In this document: positions 40,623 to 50,437 of the stretch, one piece after another | Numbering within the stretch: position 1 is the stretch's first letter | Layout: every line of letters starts with the position of its first letter | NCBI RefSeq assembly: GCF_009650435.1 | Contig: NZ_VVIP01000067.1 | Coordinates: 30,284-94,283, forward strand | Source: Foetidibacter luteolus | GTDB taxonomy: Bacteria; Bacteroidota; Bacteroidia; Chitinophagales; Chitinophagaceae | Reading direction: 5' to 3' | Length of the DNA: 64,000 nucleotides | Program-made: the position numbers and the translations under genes | Notes under the pieces: model-generated | Told to the model about the DNA's origin: nothing | The model's input: the letters and a program-made list of their open reading frames with translations, nothing else | Database searches by the model: none

Positions 40623-41672
40623 ATGGAACAGCAAGAATCCCAACCAAAGAACAACAAAAAAATTATCAGGTTTATTGTAATAGGCCTGGTGGCGGTTATC
40701 GGCGGTTTTTACGGCTTCAAAAAAATTACTTACGCCCTTAACCACGAAACTACTGACAATGCCCAGGTTGAAACACAAATTTCCCCCGTATTACCCCGTG
40801 TAGCGGGCTACGTTAAAAGCATAGCGGTAAATGATTACGATACCGTTAAAGCAGGCCAGCTTTTGGTAGAACTGGATGACGCCGAGCTGCAAACACAACT
40901 GCTGCAAATGCAGGCCGATTACAGTTCAGCCGAAGCAGACATTATTAATGCCAAAGCCTCTTTAAACAACATTGTTGTTTCCTTCAAATCTAACAAAGGT
41001 GATATTGACCTGAACGATGTAAAAGTTCAGCAGGCTAAAGAAGATTACGAAAGAAACCAAAACCTGTTTAACGACCAGGCCATTACCAGGAAACAGTTAA
41101 ACGACAGCCGTTTTGCTTTGGAGCAGGCACAGCAGGAGTTTTCTAACAGCAAAACAGAGCTTGGTACCGCACAAAGCCGGGTGGCTATCCTGCAGGCGGG
41201 CATAAAGAAAGCAGAAGCTGCTTTGGCATCTAAAAAAGCCGCTATAGAACAACAACAGTTGAAAATATCTTATACCAAAATTTATGCGCCGATGGCGGGA
41301 AAGATTGGTAAGAAAAATATTGCAGAAGGGCAGTTTGTACAGACAGGTACACCTTTGTTTTCCATTGTAAACGATACAACCTATTGGGTGGTGGCCAACT
41401 TTAAAGAAACGCAGATACGCAAGTTTCACCCGGGTATGCCTGTTGAATTTGAACTGGATGCCTACCCCGATACAAAAATTACCGGCAGCATAGAAAGCTT
41501 AAGCGAAGCAACCGGCGCAAAATTCTCGCTGCTTCCGCCGGATAATGCCAGCGGCAACTTTGTAAAAGTATCGCAGCGTGTGCCTGTTAAAATAAGCATC
41601 AGCGATATAGACAAATACAAAGCTATTCTCCGCGCCGGCCTCAGCGTAGATGTAAGCGTTCCCATCAACTAA
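40623..41672 (+). CDS. HlyD/EmrA family efflux adaptor
   Basis: The periplasmic adaptor of a tripartite MFS pump. 349 residues: one N-terminal membrane helix (IIRFIVIGLVAVIGGFYGF), a barrel-sandwich start (DNAQVETQISPVLPRVAGYV; DYDTVKAGQLLVELDDAEL), a long coiled-coil hairpin (residues about 90-215), the second lipoyl half (KISYTKIYAPMAGKIGKKNI) and a beta-barrel end. It is followed after 18 bp by the emrB-like transporter. Confidence 0.93.
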   Translation: MEQQESQPKNNKKIIRFIVIGLVAVIGGFYGFKKITYALNHETTDNAQVETQISPVLPRVAGYVKSIAVNDYDTVKAGQLLVELDDAELQTQLLQMQADYSSAEADIINAKASLNNIVVSFKSNKGDIDLNDVKVQQAKEDYERNQNLFNDQAITRKQLNDSRFALEQAQQEFSNSKTELGTAQSRVAILQAGIKKAEAALASKKAAIEQQQLKISYTKIYAPMAGKIGKKNIAEGQFVQTGTPLFSIVNDTTYWVVANFKETQIRKFHPGMPVEFELDAYPDTKITGSIESLSEATGAKFSLLPPDNASGNFVKVSQRVPVKISISDIDKYKAILRAGLSVDVSVPIN

Positions 41673-41690
41673 TTTTCATAAACCATTTTT

Positions 41691-43271
41691 ATGGCCGCGA
41701 AAGGATTTGCGAAATTCATTATCGTGCTTACCACGGTATCTGCCGCCGTAATGGAACTGATAGATACATCTATCGTTAACGTTGCGCTGAGTGATATGGC
41801 CGGCAGCCTTGGTGTGGGTATTGAAGATATAAGCTGGGTAATTACTTCCTACGCTATCGCCAACGTAATTATCATTCCCCTAACGGGTTTTTTAGCGGAA
41901 TACTTTGGCAGAAAAAATTATTACCTGGCCTCCATGATCATCTTCACACTCGCATCGTACATGTGTGCTGAATCAACCGGGCTGGTGGAAATTATCATCT
42001 GGCGTTTTGTACAGGGCGTGGGTGGCGGTGCACTGCTCTCTACTTCACAGGCTATTTTATTTGACGCGTTTGAGCCGGAAGAACGGCCTGTGGCATCAGG
42101 CCTGTTTGGTATGGGCCTGGTATTGGGGCCAACGCTTGGGCCCACATTGGGCGGTTATATCATAGAGCACATGAGCTGGCCCATGATATTCATGATAAAC
42201 ATACCTATCGGTATTATTGCTACCATACTGGCCTACACTTTTGTTGACAAAAAACCTAGCGAAGGCAAAAACCGCAGGAGTATTCATATTGATTATAATG
42301 GCATCATATTACTGGCAGCGGGTATAGGCTGTTTGCAGTTTGTACTGGAAAGAGGCGAGGCGGAAGACTGGTTTAGCAGTAACGCTATTAGGGTTTGTGC
42401 AGTGGTTGCGGTATTGGCTATTGTAGGGTTTATCATCTATGAGTTAAGAATTAAAAACCCGGCTGTAAACCTGCGGGTGCTGGGCAACCGTAACCTGGCC
42501 TTTACCACCATTTTTACATTTGTTGCCGGTTTGGGTTTGTTTACTTCTGTGTTTGTGTATCCTGTTTTAGCGCAGCGGGTATTAGGATATACCGCTTATG
42601 AAACCGGCGTATCCCTATTGCCCCCTACCTTGATCGCCGTTGCCATGATGCCCATTATAGGCAAAATGATGAGCAAGGGCGTATCAGCCATACCTTTTGT
42701 GGTGGTGGGCTTCTTGTTATTTGCCGCTTATGCCTGGCTAAGTGCGTCTGTTAGCCCGGATGTAAACAAATGGGATTTCTTTTTTCCGCTGGCGTTACGA
42801 GCCTTTGGTATTTCCATGGTTCAGCTACCGTTAATCAACCAGGCGGTAGCGGGTTTGCAACCTAAAGATTATCCTTCGGGTATTGCCCTTAATAATATGA
42901 TACGCCAGTTGGGCGGGGCTTTTGGCATTGCTATGGCTAATAACTACATAGCCCACAATTACGCCCAGCACCGCACAGATATGGTTTCCAAACTTGGCGA
43001 AGGCTCCCAGGTATTAACAGAGCAACTGTCAACCATCTCCAATGGCATAGCCGCAAAAACCGGCGATGTTGCAGGTGCGGCCACCAAAGCTTATGCAGTT
43101 ATTAGCAACTCTATTGACAGGCAGGCTTATTACATGGCTTACCTGGATACATTCAGGCTTATCACCATATTCTTTGTGCTGGTAATTCCATTGGTGTTTT
43201 TCTTAAAAACTAAAAAACAATCTCCGCAAGACCAGGCTGCTGCTAAAGCTGCTATAGCGGAGTCGCATTAA
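41691..43271 (+). CDS. DHA2 (EmrB/QacA) family MFS drug efflux permease
   Basis: A 14-helix major facilitator of 526 residues. Motif A appears as GFLAEYFGRKNYYLASM and the family-specific motif C as FGMGLVLGPTLGPTLGGYI. N-terminal motif D1 is also seen: MELIDTSIVNVALSDMAGSL. With the HlyD adaptor before it and a TolC protein after it, it should export hydrophobic compounds from the cytosol or inner membrane across the outer membrane. The ligand is unknown. Confidence 0.94.
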   Translation: MAAKGFAKFIIVLTTVSAAVMELIDTSIVNVALSDMAGSLGVGIEDISWVITSYAIANVIIIPLTGFLAEYFGRKNYYLASMIIFTLASYMCAESTGLVEIIIWRFVQGVGGGALLSTSQAILFDAFEPEERPVASGLFGMGLVLGPTLGPTLGGYIIEHMSWPMIFMINIPIGIIATILAYTFVDKKPSEGKNRRSIHIDYNGIILLAAGIGCLQFVLERGEAEDWFSSNAIRVCAVVAVLAIVGFIIYELRIKNPAVNLRVLGNRNLAFTTIFTFVAGLGLFTSVFVYPVLAQRVLGYTAYETGVSLLPPTLIAVAMMPIIGKMMSKGVSAIPFVVVGFLLFAAYAWLSASVSPDVNKWDFFFPLALRAFGISMVQLPLINQAVAGLQPKDYPSGIALNNMIRQLGGAFGIAMANNYIAHNYAQHRTDMVSKLGEGSQVLTEQLSTISNGIAAKTGDVAGAATKAYAVISNSIDRQAYYMAYLDTFRLITIFFVLVIPLVFFLKTKKQSPQDQAAAKAAIAESH

Positions 43272-43287
43272 TACTCAAACTAATAAA

Positions 43288-44577
43288 ATGAAAAAGCTTA
43301 CTTATATAGTGCTCTTTCTTGCAGCCCTGCAGCAAACCCGGGCACAGGTGCAGGCTAACAGCGAACTGAAGGGTTTGGTTAACCAATCATTCAGCTATTT
43401 CCCAAAAATAAAAGAGGTGCAGAATACCGTAGAAACAGCAAAAGAAAGGCTGGACATAGCCCAGACCAAACTGCCCACTGTTGATGCTAATGTGAGCTAT
43501 AATTATGTACGGCCAAAAATTACGCTGCCGCTTGAAATAGATGGTAAAACGGAGGAGTTTCAATTTGCACCGGTACATAACGGTAATGCCAATGTAGGTG
43601 TTGACTACCTGCTGTTTGATTTTGGCAGACTTAAAGCCAATGTTGATAAAGCCAAAACTGAAATCAAGTATGCGGAACATAATGTTGAGTATGTAAAAAA
43701 CCAATTGGCGTACCAGGTAGCCACCATTTATTACAACATTATTTATCTGCAAAAAGCCATTGCGATACAGGATACGGTATTGAATTTCTTGAATGAAAAT
43801 AAACGCATTACAGAAAGTAAGCTTAGAAATGGTGACGCCATCAAAATTGATCTGCTAAACATACAATCACAGGTAGATATTGAAAACAACAGGAAAGTTG
43901 ATCTGCAAAATTCCCTGCAAAAACAAATCAACCTGCTGGAATATTCTACCGGTGTAAAAACCTCAAACGGAACTTCATTTGATTTCGATATACCGCTTAA
44001 GGATGTCTATGACGGGCTATCAGAAGCGCAAAAGAACAACCTGGATTATGTATTGGCCAAAGACAAAATAAAACAGGCACTGGGTGATGTAGCTATCGCC
44101 AAAACTTCTGACAAACCAAGCCTGGGCATTGGTGCTGACGCAGGTGTAAAAAATGGTTATGTACCCAATGTAAACCAGATGCGTTTTAATTATGCCGCAG
44201 GTGTAACGCTTAAAGTTCCGCTGTTTGACGGTGGTAAAGCCAAACGCCAGGTAAAGCTGGCCGAAACAGTCGTTAAGCAAAACGAGCTGGCCGTAGAAAC
44301 ACTCAATAGTACGTATAAAAGAGATATAGAGCAGGCGCTCACAGACATACAATCTAACATGGAGCGTATTAAAAACACTGCCGGCCAAATTGAACAGGCC
44401 AGGGCCGCGGAAACCATAACAGCCAGCCGTTATAAAAACGGCGTTGCCACTAACCTTGAAGTAACAAGTACCAGCACCAATGTGCAGAAAGTATTATTAA
44501 CAAGATTGCAATACGATTACCAGTTATGCCTTGCCAAAGTTGAATTATCAAGGTTGCTGGGCTACCAATACTGGTAA
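43288..44577 (+). CDS. TolC family outer-membrane efflux protein
   Basis: The outer-membrane channel of the pump. 429 residues: a signal peptide ending TRAQ, then the two-fold TolC repeat of long helices and short strand pairs (DVGVDYLLFDFGRLKANVDK in the first half; GVTLKVPLFDGGKAKRQVKL in the second). Coiled-coil character is strong around residues 330-400. Last gene of the four-gene efflux operon (gap 16 bp). Confidence 0.93.
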   Translation: MKKLTYIVLFLAALQQTRAQVQANSELKGLVNQSFSYFPKIKEVQNTVETAKERLDIAQTKLPTVDANVSYNYVRPKITLPLEIDGKTEEFQFAPVHNGNANVGVDYLLFDFGRLKANVDKAKTEIKYAEHNVEYVKNQLAYQVATIYYNIIYLQKAIAIQDTVLNFLNENKRITESKLRNGDAIKIDLLNIQSQVDIENNRKVDLQNSLQKQINLLEYSTGVKTSNGTSFDFDIPLKDVYDGLSEAQKNNLDYVLAKDKIKQALGDVAIAKTSDKPSLGIGADAGVKNGYVPNVNQMRFNYAAGVTLKVPLFDGGKAKRQVKLAETVVKQNELAVETLNSTYKRDIEQALTDIQSNMERIKNTAGQIEQARAAETITASRYKNGVATNLEVTSTSTNVQKVLLTRLQYDYQLCLAKVELSRLLGYQYW

Positions 44578-44673
44578 TTGATAAATTTTTTTACAGTTGG
44601 TTTGGGTGAACAAGGGCCGTTTCTTTTTAAAGAGATGGCCCCATTTTTTTTAGGCAAATGCCTGCGGCATGTT

Positions 44674-44762
44674 GCTTATATTTCGGAACCCGGCGACGGA
44701 ACAAGCATGAGGCATCGTTGCGTCGCACTCTTGTACGCCTGTTCCGTAACGCAGCTATGCGG
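44674..44762 (-). repeat. Dispersed family A repeat, copy 14
   Basis: CGGAACCCGGCGACGG, AAGCATGAGGCATCG, GTTGCGTCGCACTCTTGTAC and GTTCCGTAACGCAGC. It fills the 353-bp gap between tolC and the MHS transporter; nothing else is recognised there. Confidence 0.83.
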
Positions 44763-44930
44763 AGTCATCGTCCTCAAACCGGCAATGGCAACATATTCTT
44801 CATTAATCAGTTTGCTGCCGAAAAATTACGCTACCGTTTAATCTTTATTTGCCTTGCCTATTGCACAATCAAACTTTGACCTTAAATTGTACACTCAAAA
44901 CCAATCTGGTAACAAACGATTAGCCCCTGT

Positions 44931-46451
44931 ATGAAAAGCTCCGGCAGTAACATTTCAAAAGTCATATTTGCATCGTCGTTAGGCACATTAATAGAGTGGT
45001 ACGACTTTTACATTTTCGGCAGCCTTGCCCTCATTATCTCCGAAAAGTTCTTTCCGCAAGGCAACCCTGCTGCGGCGTTTCTTTCTACATTGGCCACATT
45101 CGCCGCGGGTTTTATCGTAAGGCCATTTGGCGCTTTGGTATTTGGAAGGTTGGGAGATATCATTGGCCGCAAGCATACTTTTCTGTTAACGCTCATCATC
45201 ATGGGTGGCTCCACCTTTCTTATTGGCTGTATACCCACCTATCAAAGCTTTTCCTGGGCGCCTGCTCTGGTGCTTTTGCTGCGTTTGCTGCAGGGCCTGG
45301 CACTCGGTGGCGAATATGGCGGCGCAGCCACTTACGTTGCCGAACATGCACCCGCTAACAGGCGAGGTTATTATACCAGTTGGATACAAACTACCGCCAC
45401 GCTTGGGCTGTTTGTATCGCTGGGGGTAATACTTATTATACGCACCCTGCTTACCAGCGAGCAATACAACAATTGGGGCTGGCGCCTGCCGTTTCTCCTG
45501 AGTATAGTGCTGGTGGTAGTTTCTATTTTCATCCGGCTTAAAATGCAGGAAAGCCCTTTGTTCAGCAAGCTTAAAAGCGAAGGAAAAACTTCCGTAAACC
45601 CCTTAAAGGAAAGCTTTGGGCACAAGGCCAATTTAAAAATGGTGCTGCTGGCATTGTTTGGCGCCACCATGGGCCAGGGTGTTGTTTGGTACACCGGCCA
45701 GTTTTATGCGCAAACCTTTTTGCTAAAAACATGTAACCTTAACGATGTGCAGGCCAATAGCTGGATAGGCCTGGCGCTTTTGTTTGCCACACCTTTTTTC
45801 GTGGTATTTGGGGCGCTTAGCGATAAGGTGGGCAGAAAGCCCATTATTATGCTGGGTATGCTGGCAGCCATCATTTGCTACCGGCCTGTATTTAACGCCA
45901 TGTACAACATTGCTGATGTAAAACAAAAAACAGAAATTAAGGAAAAAGCAAACGTTTCAACTTCCGAAAAACAAAGTGAGGATAATGCTGCCAGCATTGT
46001 TACCACTACAAAAGAAGCCTTTTATACAGATGGCTCCGTTTACAAAGAAACAATTACTGCCACAAGTGCGGCCAACGTTAAACCTAAAACAGTTAAGGTT
46101 ATTACACTTGGGGATAGTTATAAATGGAAGATCGTTGGCTACATTTTTATACTGGTAATTTTTGTTACCATGGTCTATGGGCCCATAGCGGCATTCCTGG
46201 TGGAGCTGTTTCCTACAAAAATCCGCTACACCAGCATGAGTTTACCTTACCATATCGGCAACGGTGTTTTTGGCGGGCTGGTACCGTTCATCGGCACACT
46301 GATTTTCGAGTATTCAAAAACACCCGGCAACCCGGGTGGGGATGTATTGGCAGGATTATGGTACCCGATTGCCATTGCCGGTATTTGCTTTGTTATTGGT
46401 GTGCTGTATGTGGGCAACAAAAGCCATAAGGAGGCGGCAAGTGGGGAGTAA
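44931..46451 (+). CDS. MHS-type MFS metabolite:H+ symporter
   Basis: A 12-helix MFS protein of the metabolite:H+ symporter group, 506 residues. Landmarks: SSLGTLIEWYDFYIFGSLA, FGRLGDIIGRKHTFLLT, LLQGLALGGEYGGAATYVAEH (family signature) and LSDKVGRKPIIMLGML. A hydrophilic insertion at about residues 330-400 (EIKEKANVSTSEKQSED; VKPKTVKVITLGDS) interrupts the C-terminal half. Substrates of relatives include organic acids, betaine and proline; here unknown. A small membrane protein follows. Confidence 0.89.
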   Translation: MKSSGSNISKVIFASSLGTLIEWYDFYIFGSLALIISEKFFPQGNPAAAFLSTLATFAAGFIVRPFGALVFGRLGDIIGRKHTFLLTLIIMGGSTFLIGCIPTYQSFSWAPALVLLLRLLQGLALGGEYGGAATYVAEHAPANRRGYYTSWIQTTATLGLFVSLGVILIIRTLLTSEQYNNWGWRLPFLLSIVLVVVSIFIRLKMQESPLFSKLKSEGKTSVNPLKESFGHKANLKMVLLALFGATMGQGVVWYTGQFYAQTFLLKTCNLNDVQANSWIGLALLFATPFFVVFGALSDKVGRKPIIMLGMLAAIICYRPVFNAMYNIADVKQKTEIKEKANVSTSEKQSEDNAASIVTTTKEAFYTDGSVYKETITATSAANVKPKTVKVITLGDSYKWKIVGYIFILVIFVTMVYGPIAAFLVELFPTKIRYTSMSLPYHIGNGVFGGLVPFIGTLIFEYSKTPGNPGGDVLAGLWYPIAIAGICFVIGVLYVGNKSHKEAASGE

Positions 46452-46501
46452 GAAGTGGCAAGTAGGGGGAGGTAGCAAATGATGGAAATACCTGTTACAG
46501 A

Positions 46502-46575
46502 ATGCTCCGTAAAGAACCGAACGTACAAGTGAGTGACACAACAAAAGCTTAATAGTAGCAATACTGCTAAGTACA
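46502..46575 (+). repeat. Dispersed family A repeat, copy 15
   Basis: ATGCTCCGTAAAGAACCGAA, CGTACAAGTGAGTGACACAA, AAGCTTAATAGTAGCAATAC. GTGACACAAC subtype. It lies between the MHS transporter and its small partner. Confidence 0.82.
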
Positions 46576-46589
46576 TAAATAATTAGAAA

Positions 46590-46838
46590 ATGAATAATCT
46601 AAAAAAAATTATTGTTGCTGTTGTAAACAAAATAAGAAGATTGCTTGGCCTGTTGTGGATACTCACAGGCCCTGCTGCCATCTGCTTTCTTATCTACGAA
46701 GCCGCACAAAAAATTTCCGCCAATCCTGTGCAGGATGTCTACCTGCCATGGGTAATCATCATCACTATTTTTACGCCCATTGCCATCGGCTTCGTTATTT
46801 TCGGCTGGTATGCGCTTAAAGGCGAGTACGATTCATAA
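46590..46838 (+). CDS. Small two-helix membrane protein (DUF6814-like)
   Basis: 82 residues with two predicted membrane helices (LLGLLWILTGPAAICFLIYE and VIIITIFTPIAIGFVIFGWY) and a conserved-looking end WYALKGEYD. By recall, such proteins sit beside MFS transporters in Bacteroidota and may be accessory subunits; the family name is tentative. ATG at 46590. A family A repeat separates it from the transporter gene, so co-transcription is uncertain. Confidence 0.72.
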   Translation: MNNLKKIIVAVVNKIRRLLGLLWILTGPAAICFLIYEAAQKISANPVQDVYLPWVIIITIFTPIAIGFVIFGWYALKGEYDS

Positions 46839-46897
46839 CTTATCCTGTAAAAGTTAAAATCATGCTGTGGCATTTATAGCTTAGTATATTTGATTCT

Positions 46898-47809
46898 ATG
46901 TCAATAGAAGTTAAGAACCTGGTTAAAATTTACGGACAGCAAAAAGCGGTTAATGATATTTCCTTTACAGTAAATAAGGGAGAAATAACCGGTTTCCTGG
47001 GCCCCAATGGCGCAGGCAAGAGTACTACCATGAAAATTATTACCGGGTACCTTACACCCGATGCCGGCACAGCGCAGGTTTGTGGAATGGATGTAAAAAC
47101 AAATGCGCTGAATGTAAAGCGCAGTATTGGTTACCTGCCAGAGGCCAACCCCTTATACCATGATATGTACGTAAAAGAATACCTGCATTTTGTAGCAGGT
47201 GTTTTTGATATGGATAACAGGCAGGCAAAGGTTAACGATACCATTGAACTGGTTGGCTTAACCATTGAAAGTAAAAAGAAAATAGGCCAGCTATCCAAAG
47301 GTTACAAGCAACGTGTAGGCCTTGCTGCTGCACTCGTTCACGACCCCGAAGTGCTGATACTGGATGAGCCGGCCAGCGGTTTAGACCCCAACCAGATTGT
47401 AGAAATAAGGAGCGTCATCAAACAGCAGGGGCAGAACAAGACGGTGCTTTTTTCATCGCATATATTGCAGGAAGTACAGGCTGTTTGCGACAGGGCAATT
47501 ATCATTAACAAGGGCACACTGGTGGCCAATGATTCTATTGCTAACCTGCAGCGCAATACCAGCGGCAATGTGGTGCTGGTTACTTTTAAAGAAGCGCTGG
47601 AACCTGCATGGCTGCAGCGTTTGCCCGCCGTACAAAGCGTAACAAAAGATGCAGGTAACAAATGGCGGCTTGGCAGTAACAATGCCAGCGCTGTGCGCAA
47701 GCAATTGCTGGAGCTTGCTTTGCAGGAAAACCTCAACATCGTTTCGCTGGAAACAGAGGGCGGCAACCTGGAAGAAGTGTTCCGGTCGCTTACGGTGGGC
47801 AACAAATAG
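46898..47809 (+). CDS. gldA: Gliding-motility ABC transporter ATP-binding protein GldA
   Basis: An exporter-type ATPase of 303 residues: Walker A GFLGPNGAGKST, signature QLSKGYKQRVGLAAAL, Walker B VLILDEPASGLDPNQ, H-loop FSSHIL. The GldA-type sequence IGYLPEANPLYHDMYVKEYL and the length fit GldA, the ATPase that partners GldF and GldG in gliding Bacteroidota (family knowledge); these are not in the window, as is common. The C-terminal domain (EPAWLQRLPAVQSVTKD; NLEEVFRSLT) is complete. Confidence 0.88.
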   Translation: MSIEVKNLVKIYGQQKAVNDISFTVNKGEITGFLGPNGAGKSTTMKIITGYLTPDAGTAQVCGMDVKTNALNVKRSIGYLPEANPLYHDMYVKEYLHFVAGVFDMDNRQAKVNDTIELVGLTIESKKKIGQLSKGYKQRVGLAAALVHDPEVLILDEPASGLDPNQIVEIRSVIKQQGQNKTVLFSSHILQEVQAVCDRAIIINKGTLVANDSIANLQRNTSGNVVLVTFKEALEPAWLQRLPAVQSVTKDAGNKWRLGSNNASAVRKQLLELALQENLNIVSLETEGGNLEEVFRSLTVGNK

Positions 47810-47829
47810 CTGCGCTATTTGCCAGGGAA

Positions 47830-47914
47830 AAATATCATGGGCCCGGCAGAAGTTATTTCATGGCATCGCCTCTTGCGTCGCACTCTTGTGCGTTCTGTTT
47901 TTCATGGCAACTTT
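47830..47914 (-). repeat. Dispersed family A repeat, copy 16
   Basis: ATCATGGGCCCGGCAGAAG, TCATGGCATCGCC, CTTGCGTCGCACTCTTGTGC and TTTTTCATGGCAACTTTT. It starts 20 bp after the gldA stop. Confidence 0.84.
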
Positions 47915-48026
47915 TAAGCGGGTATAGTATTGGCAAGTAGGGAATGGAAAGCTGTGAGAGGGTTAGCGGAATGCTTTTACCCTTTATCCTTAAACATCAT
48001 TTAATCAGTGGTAATAAACACGTATC

Positions 48027-48695
48027 ATGTTACAAAACGCAACGCTCAAATTTTTAAAGGATTTGAACAAAAACAACACAAAAGAATGGTTTGATGTAAA
48101 CCGCTCATCTTATGAAAATGCAAAGACCGACTTCTCAGCTTTTGTTGACAACCTTATTGCAAAACATGGCAAAAAGGATGAAGATATTGCCAGCCTGAAA
48201 GCAAAAGACTGCATCTTTCGCATTAACCGGGATGTGCGCTTTAGCAAAGACAAATCACCGTATAAAAATAATTTCGGCGCAAGCATTAACCGCGGCGGCA
48301 AGAAAAGCATATTCGCCGGTTATTATTTTCACCTGCAGCCGGGTGAAAGTTTTGTCGGCGGCGGGCTTTGGCAACCACAGCCGGATGACCTGAAAAAAGT
48401 TCGCCAGGAAATTGATTACAGCCTGGATGAATTCAAAAAGATTATCAGCAGTAAAAAATTTAAAACGGTGTATGGCGAACTATACCGGGGCGAAGATGTT
48501 GCCTTAACGCGGCCACCCAAGGGATATGAAGAAGATAACCCTGCTATAGAATTCATTAAGTTAAAAAGCTTCCTGGCCATGCGCCGCATAACAGATGCGG
48601 AGCTGACAGACAAAAACCTGCTTAAAAACATAGCTGAAGCTTTTGATGCATTGCAGCCTTTCATCAACTTTCTTAACAGGGCATTGAAAGAGTAA
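48027..48695 (+). CDS. DUF2461 family protein
   Basis: A cytosolic protein of 222 residues of DUF2461 (TIGR02453), function unknown. Landmarks: LKFLKDLNKNNTKEWFDVNR, DCIFRINRDVRFSKDKSPYK (conserved Arg/Asp) and FGASINRGGKKSIFAGYYFH, then QPGESFVGGGLWQPQPD. ATG at 48027. It precedes the PfkB kinase by 35 bp and may share its transcript. Confidence 0.9.
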   Translation: MLQNATLKFLKDLNKNNTKEWFDVNRSSYENAKTDFSAFVDNLIAKHGKKDEDIASLKAKDCIFRINRDVRFSKDKSPYKNNFGASINRGGKKSIFAGYYFHLQPGESFVGGGLWQPQPDDLKKVRQEIDYSLDEFKKIISSKKFKTVYGELYRGEDVALTRPPKGYEEDNPAIEFIKLKSFLAMRRITDAELTDKNLLKNIAEAFDALQPFINFLNRALKE

Positions 48696-48730
48696 CCGGC
48701 TACCTTGCATTCTTCATCAAATTCTTATTC

Positions 48731-49654
48731 ATGAAAAATATTATCACCATCACTCTCAATCCTGCAGTTGATAAAACAACTACCGTTAAAACCATTGTGC
48801 CGGATAAAAAACTGCGTTGCTCCACCGCCCGTTACGAACCCGGCGGCGGCGGCGTAAATGTATCCCGGGCATTGCAGCGCCTTGAAGCAGATTCAACCGC
48901 TTTATTTTTGGCGGGTGGCCACACAGGTAAATTCTATGCCAGCCTTGTTGAAAAAGAAAAGCTTGACTACGTGGCTATTGAGATAGCGGAAAATACAAGG
49001 GAAAACTTTACTGTAGTAGATGAATCTAATAACCTGCAATACCGCTTTGTAATGGACAGCCCGGTTGTTACAACAGGAGAATGGAAGAACTGCCTGAAAG
49101 AGCTTAAAGAGAATACCGGTTACGGTTTTGTTGTTATTAGCGGCAGTACGCCATCCAGCATACCGCTGGACTTTTTTGACGAGCTGGCTGAAGTGGTACA
49201 CGCCCATGATGCCAAACTGGTTATTGATACTTCCGGTGAAACACTGAAGCAATTGCTGAAACGTAAAGTGTACCTGGCCAAGCCCAACCTTGGCGAACTA
49301 AGCAGCCTGCAGGGCAAAGACGAACTGCTGCCGCATGAAATTACCGGCGCTGCAAGAGAAATAATTGCAGCCGGCGGCTGCGAAATAATAGTGGTTTCCA
49401 TGGGTGCCGCAGGCGCTATGCTGATAACAAAAGATGAAGTACACCAACTTGCCGCACCCGCTGTAAAAAAACGCAGTACCGTAGGCGCCGGAGACAGTAT
49501 GGTAGCCGGGATGGTATTCGCACTTTCTAAAAGCCTGGGTATGAAGGATGTGCTGCGTTACGGCATTGCCGCCGGCACAGCCGCCACCATGAACCACGGA
49601 ACCGAGTTGTGCCGCAGGGCTGATGTGGAACGCATTTATGCTGAGTTGCAATAA
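48731..49654 (+). CDS. 1-phosphofructokinase-like PfkB family hexose kinase
   Basis: A ribokinase-fold sugar-phosphate kinase of 307 residues. Signature 1 near the start: GGGVNVSRALQRLEADSTAL; ITLNPAVDKTTTV is typical of the 1-phosphofructokinase/tagatose branch. Signature 2 near the end, KRSTVGAGDSMVAGMVFALS, holds the catalytic Asp. The substrate could be fructose-6-P, fructose-1-P or tagatose-6-P; no fruA or transporter is adjacent to decide. Confidence 0.9.
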   Translation: MKNIITITLNPAVDKTTTVKTIVPDKKLRCSTARYEPGGGGVNVSRALQRLEADSTALFLAGGHTGKFYASLVEKEKLDYVAIEIAENTRENFTVVDESNNLQYRFVMDSPVVTTGEWKNCLKELKENTGYGFVVISGSTPSSIPLDFFDELAEVVHAHDAKLVIDTSGETLKQLLKRKVYLAKPNLGELSSLQGKDELLPHEITGAAREIIAAGGCEIIVVSMGAAGAMLITKDEVHQLAAPAVKKRSTVGAGDSMVAGMVFALSKSLGMKDVLRYGIAAGTAATMNHGTELCRRADVERIYAELQ

Positions 49655-49707
49655 GAAATGGAGTATGGCGATAAACGCCCATGAAAAAAATTACGCTGTT
49701 ACACTTT

Positions 49708-49818
49708 GCGCCAGGGATAGAAGCGGATACCCCGCTGAGGCTTTGTGCGCCGGCCCTGTGGCGGAGTAGCAGCGGATAGCCCGGCCCGCCCTGTATTTTG
49801 GCGGGGGCGCCCTGTGGC
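49708..49818 (-). repeat. Dispersed family B repeat, copy 4
   Basis: AGGGATAGAAGCGGATACCC, CGCTGAGGC, GTGGCGGAGTAGCAGCGG, ATAGCCCGGCCCG and GGGGGCGCCC. Inverted orientation. The block AGCGGATAnCCCG occurs twice within this copy. Confidence 0.78.
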
Positions 49819-49903
49819 TGCTTTCTGTTGTATATAAAGGCTGCAAAATTTTTAACAATAGAAGAATGCCGGATAAAATAATTTTATTGCCTAATACCGG
49901 TTT

Positions 49904-50437
49904 ATGAAAATAGTAGCCCTTTTTACTTTCGTGTTGGTAGGTTTAACCGCTTTTACCCCGGCTGATTTAAAGCCGGTGGATACGGAGGATGCCGTAACTT
50001 TTTCCATCAAAAATTTTGGCCTGAATGTAAAAGGCGAAATTAAAGGGCTTGCAGGAACGATAAAATGGGACCCCTCTAACCTGCAGGCGTGTTTGTTTAA
50101 TGTTAGTGTAAATGCGGCTACCATTAACACCGGCATTACCGGCAGGGATAACCACCTTAAAAAAGAAGAATATTTTCACGTGGAGAAATACCCGGTAATC
50201 AGTTTTCAAAGCATATCTGTTACAAGCGCTAACGGGCAATACCACGCCGCCGGTAATTTAATTATAAAGGGTACGTCTAAACCTGTTGATATTGTTTTTT
50301 CCGCCGAGCCTTCTGGCAGCGGATTTGTTTTTACCGGCAACTTCACCATCAACCGCCGCGATTTTAATATTGGCGGTGGCAGCATGGTTATGGGCAACGA
50401 GGTAAAAGTAAACCTGAAAATTAACGCCCATAATTAA
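49904..50437 (+). CDS. YceI family protein
   Basis: A lipocalin-like isoprenoid-binding fold, 177 residues, with an N-terminal signal peptide (LFTFVLVGLTAFTPA) and the YceI pattern: FSIKNFGLNVKGEIKGLAGT, ITGRDNHLKKEEYFHVEKYP, VISFQSISV, and NFTINRRDFNIGGGSMVMGN. Exported to the periplasm. No co-transcribed cytochrome b561 partner is adjacent. ATG at 49904. Confidence 0.92.
   Translation: MKIVALFTFVLVGLTAFTPADLKPVDTEDAVTFSIKNFGLNVKGEIKGLAGTIKWDPSNLQACLFNVSVNAATINTGITGRDNHLKKEEYFHVEKYPVISFQSISVTSANGQYHAAGNLIIKGTSKPVDIVFSAEPSGSGFVFTGNFTINRRDFNIGGGSMVMGNEVKVNLKINAHN

Noticed and set aside
44578..44879. Frames after tolC (87 and 73 codons)
   Set aside because: They span a family A copy and share its CRHLRNAA-like translation with other copies; not genes.
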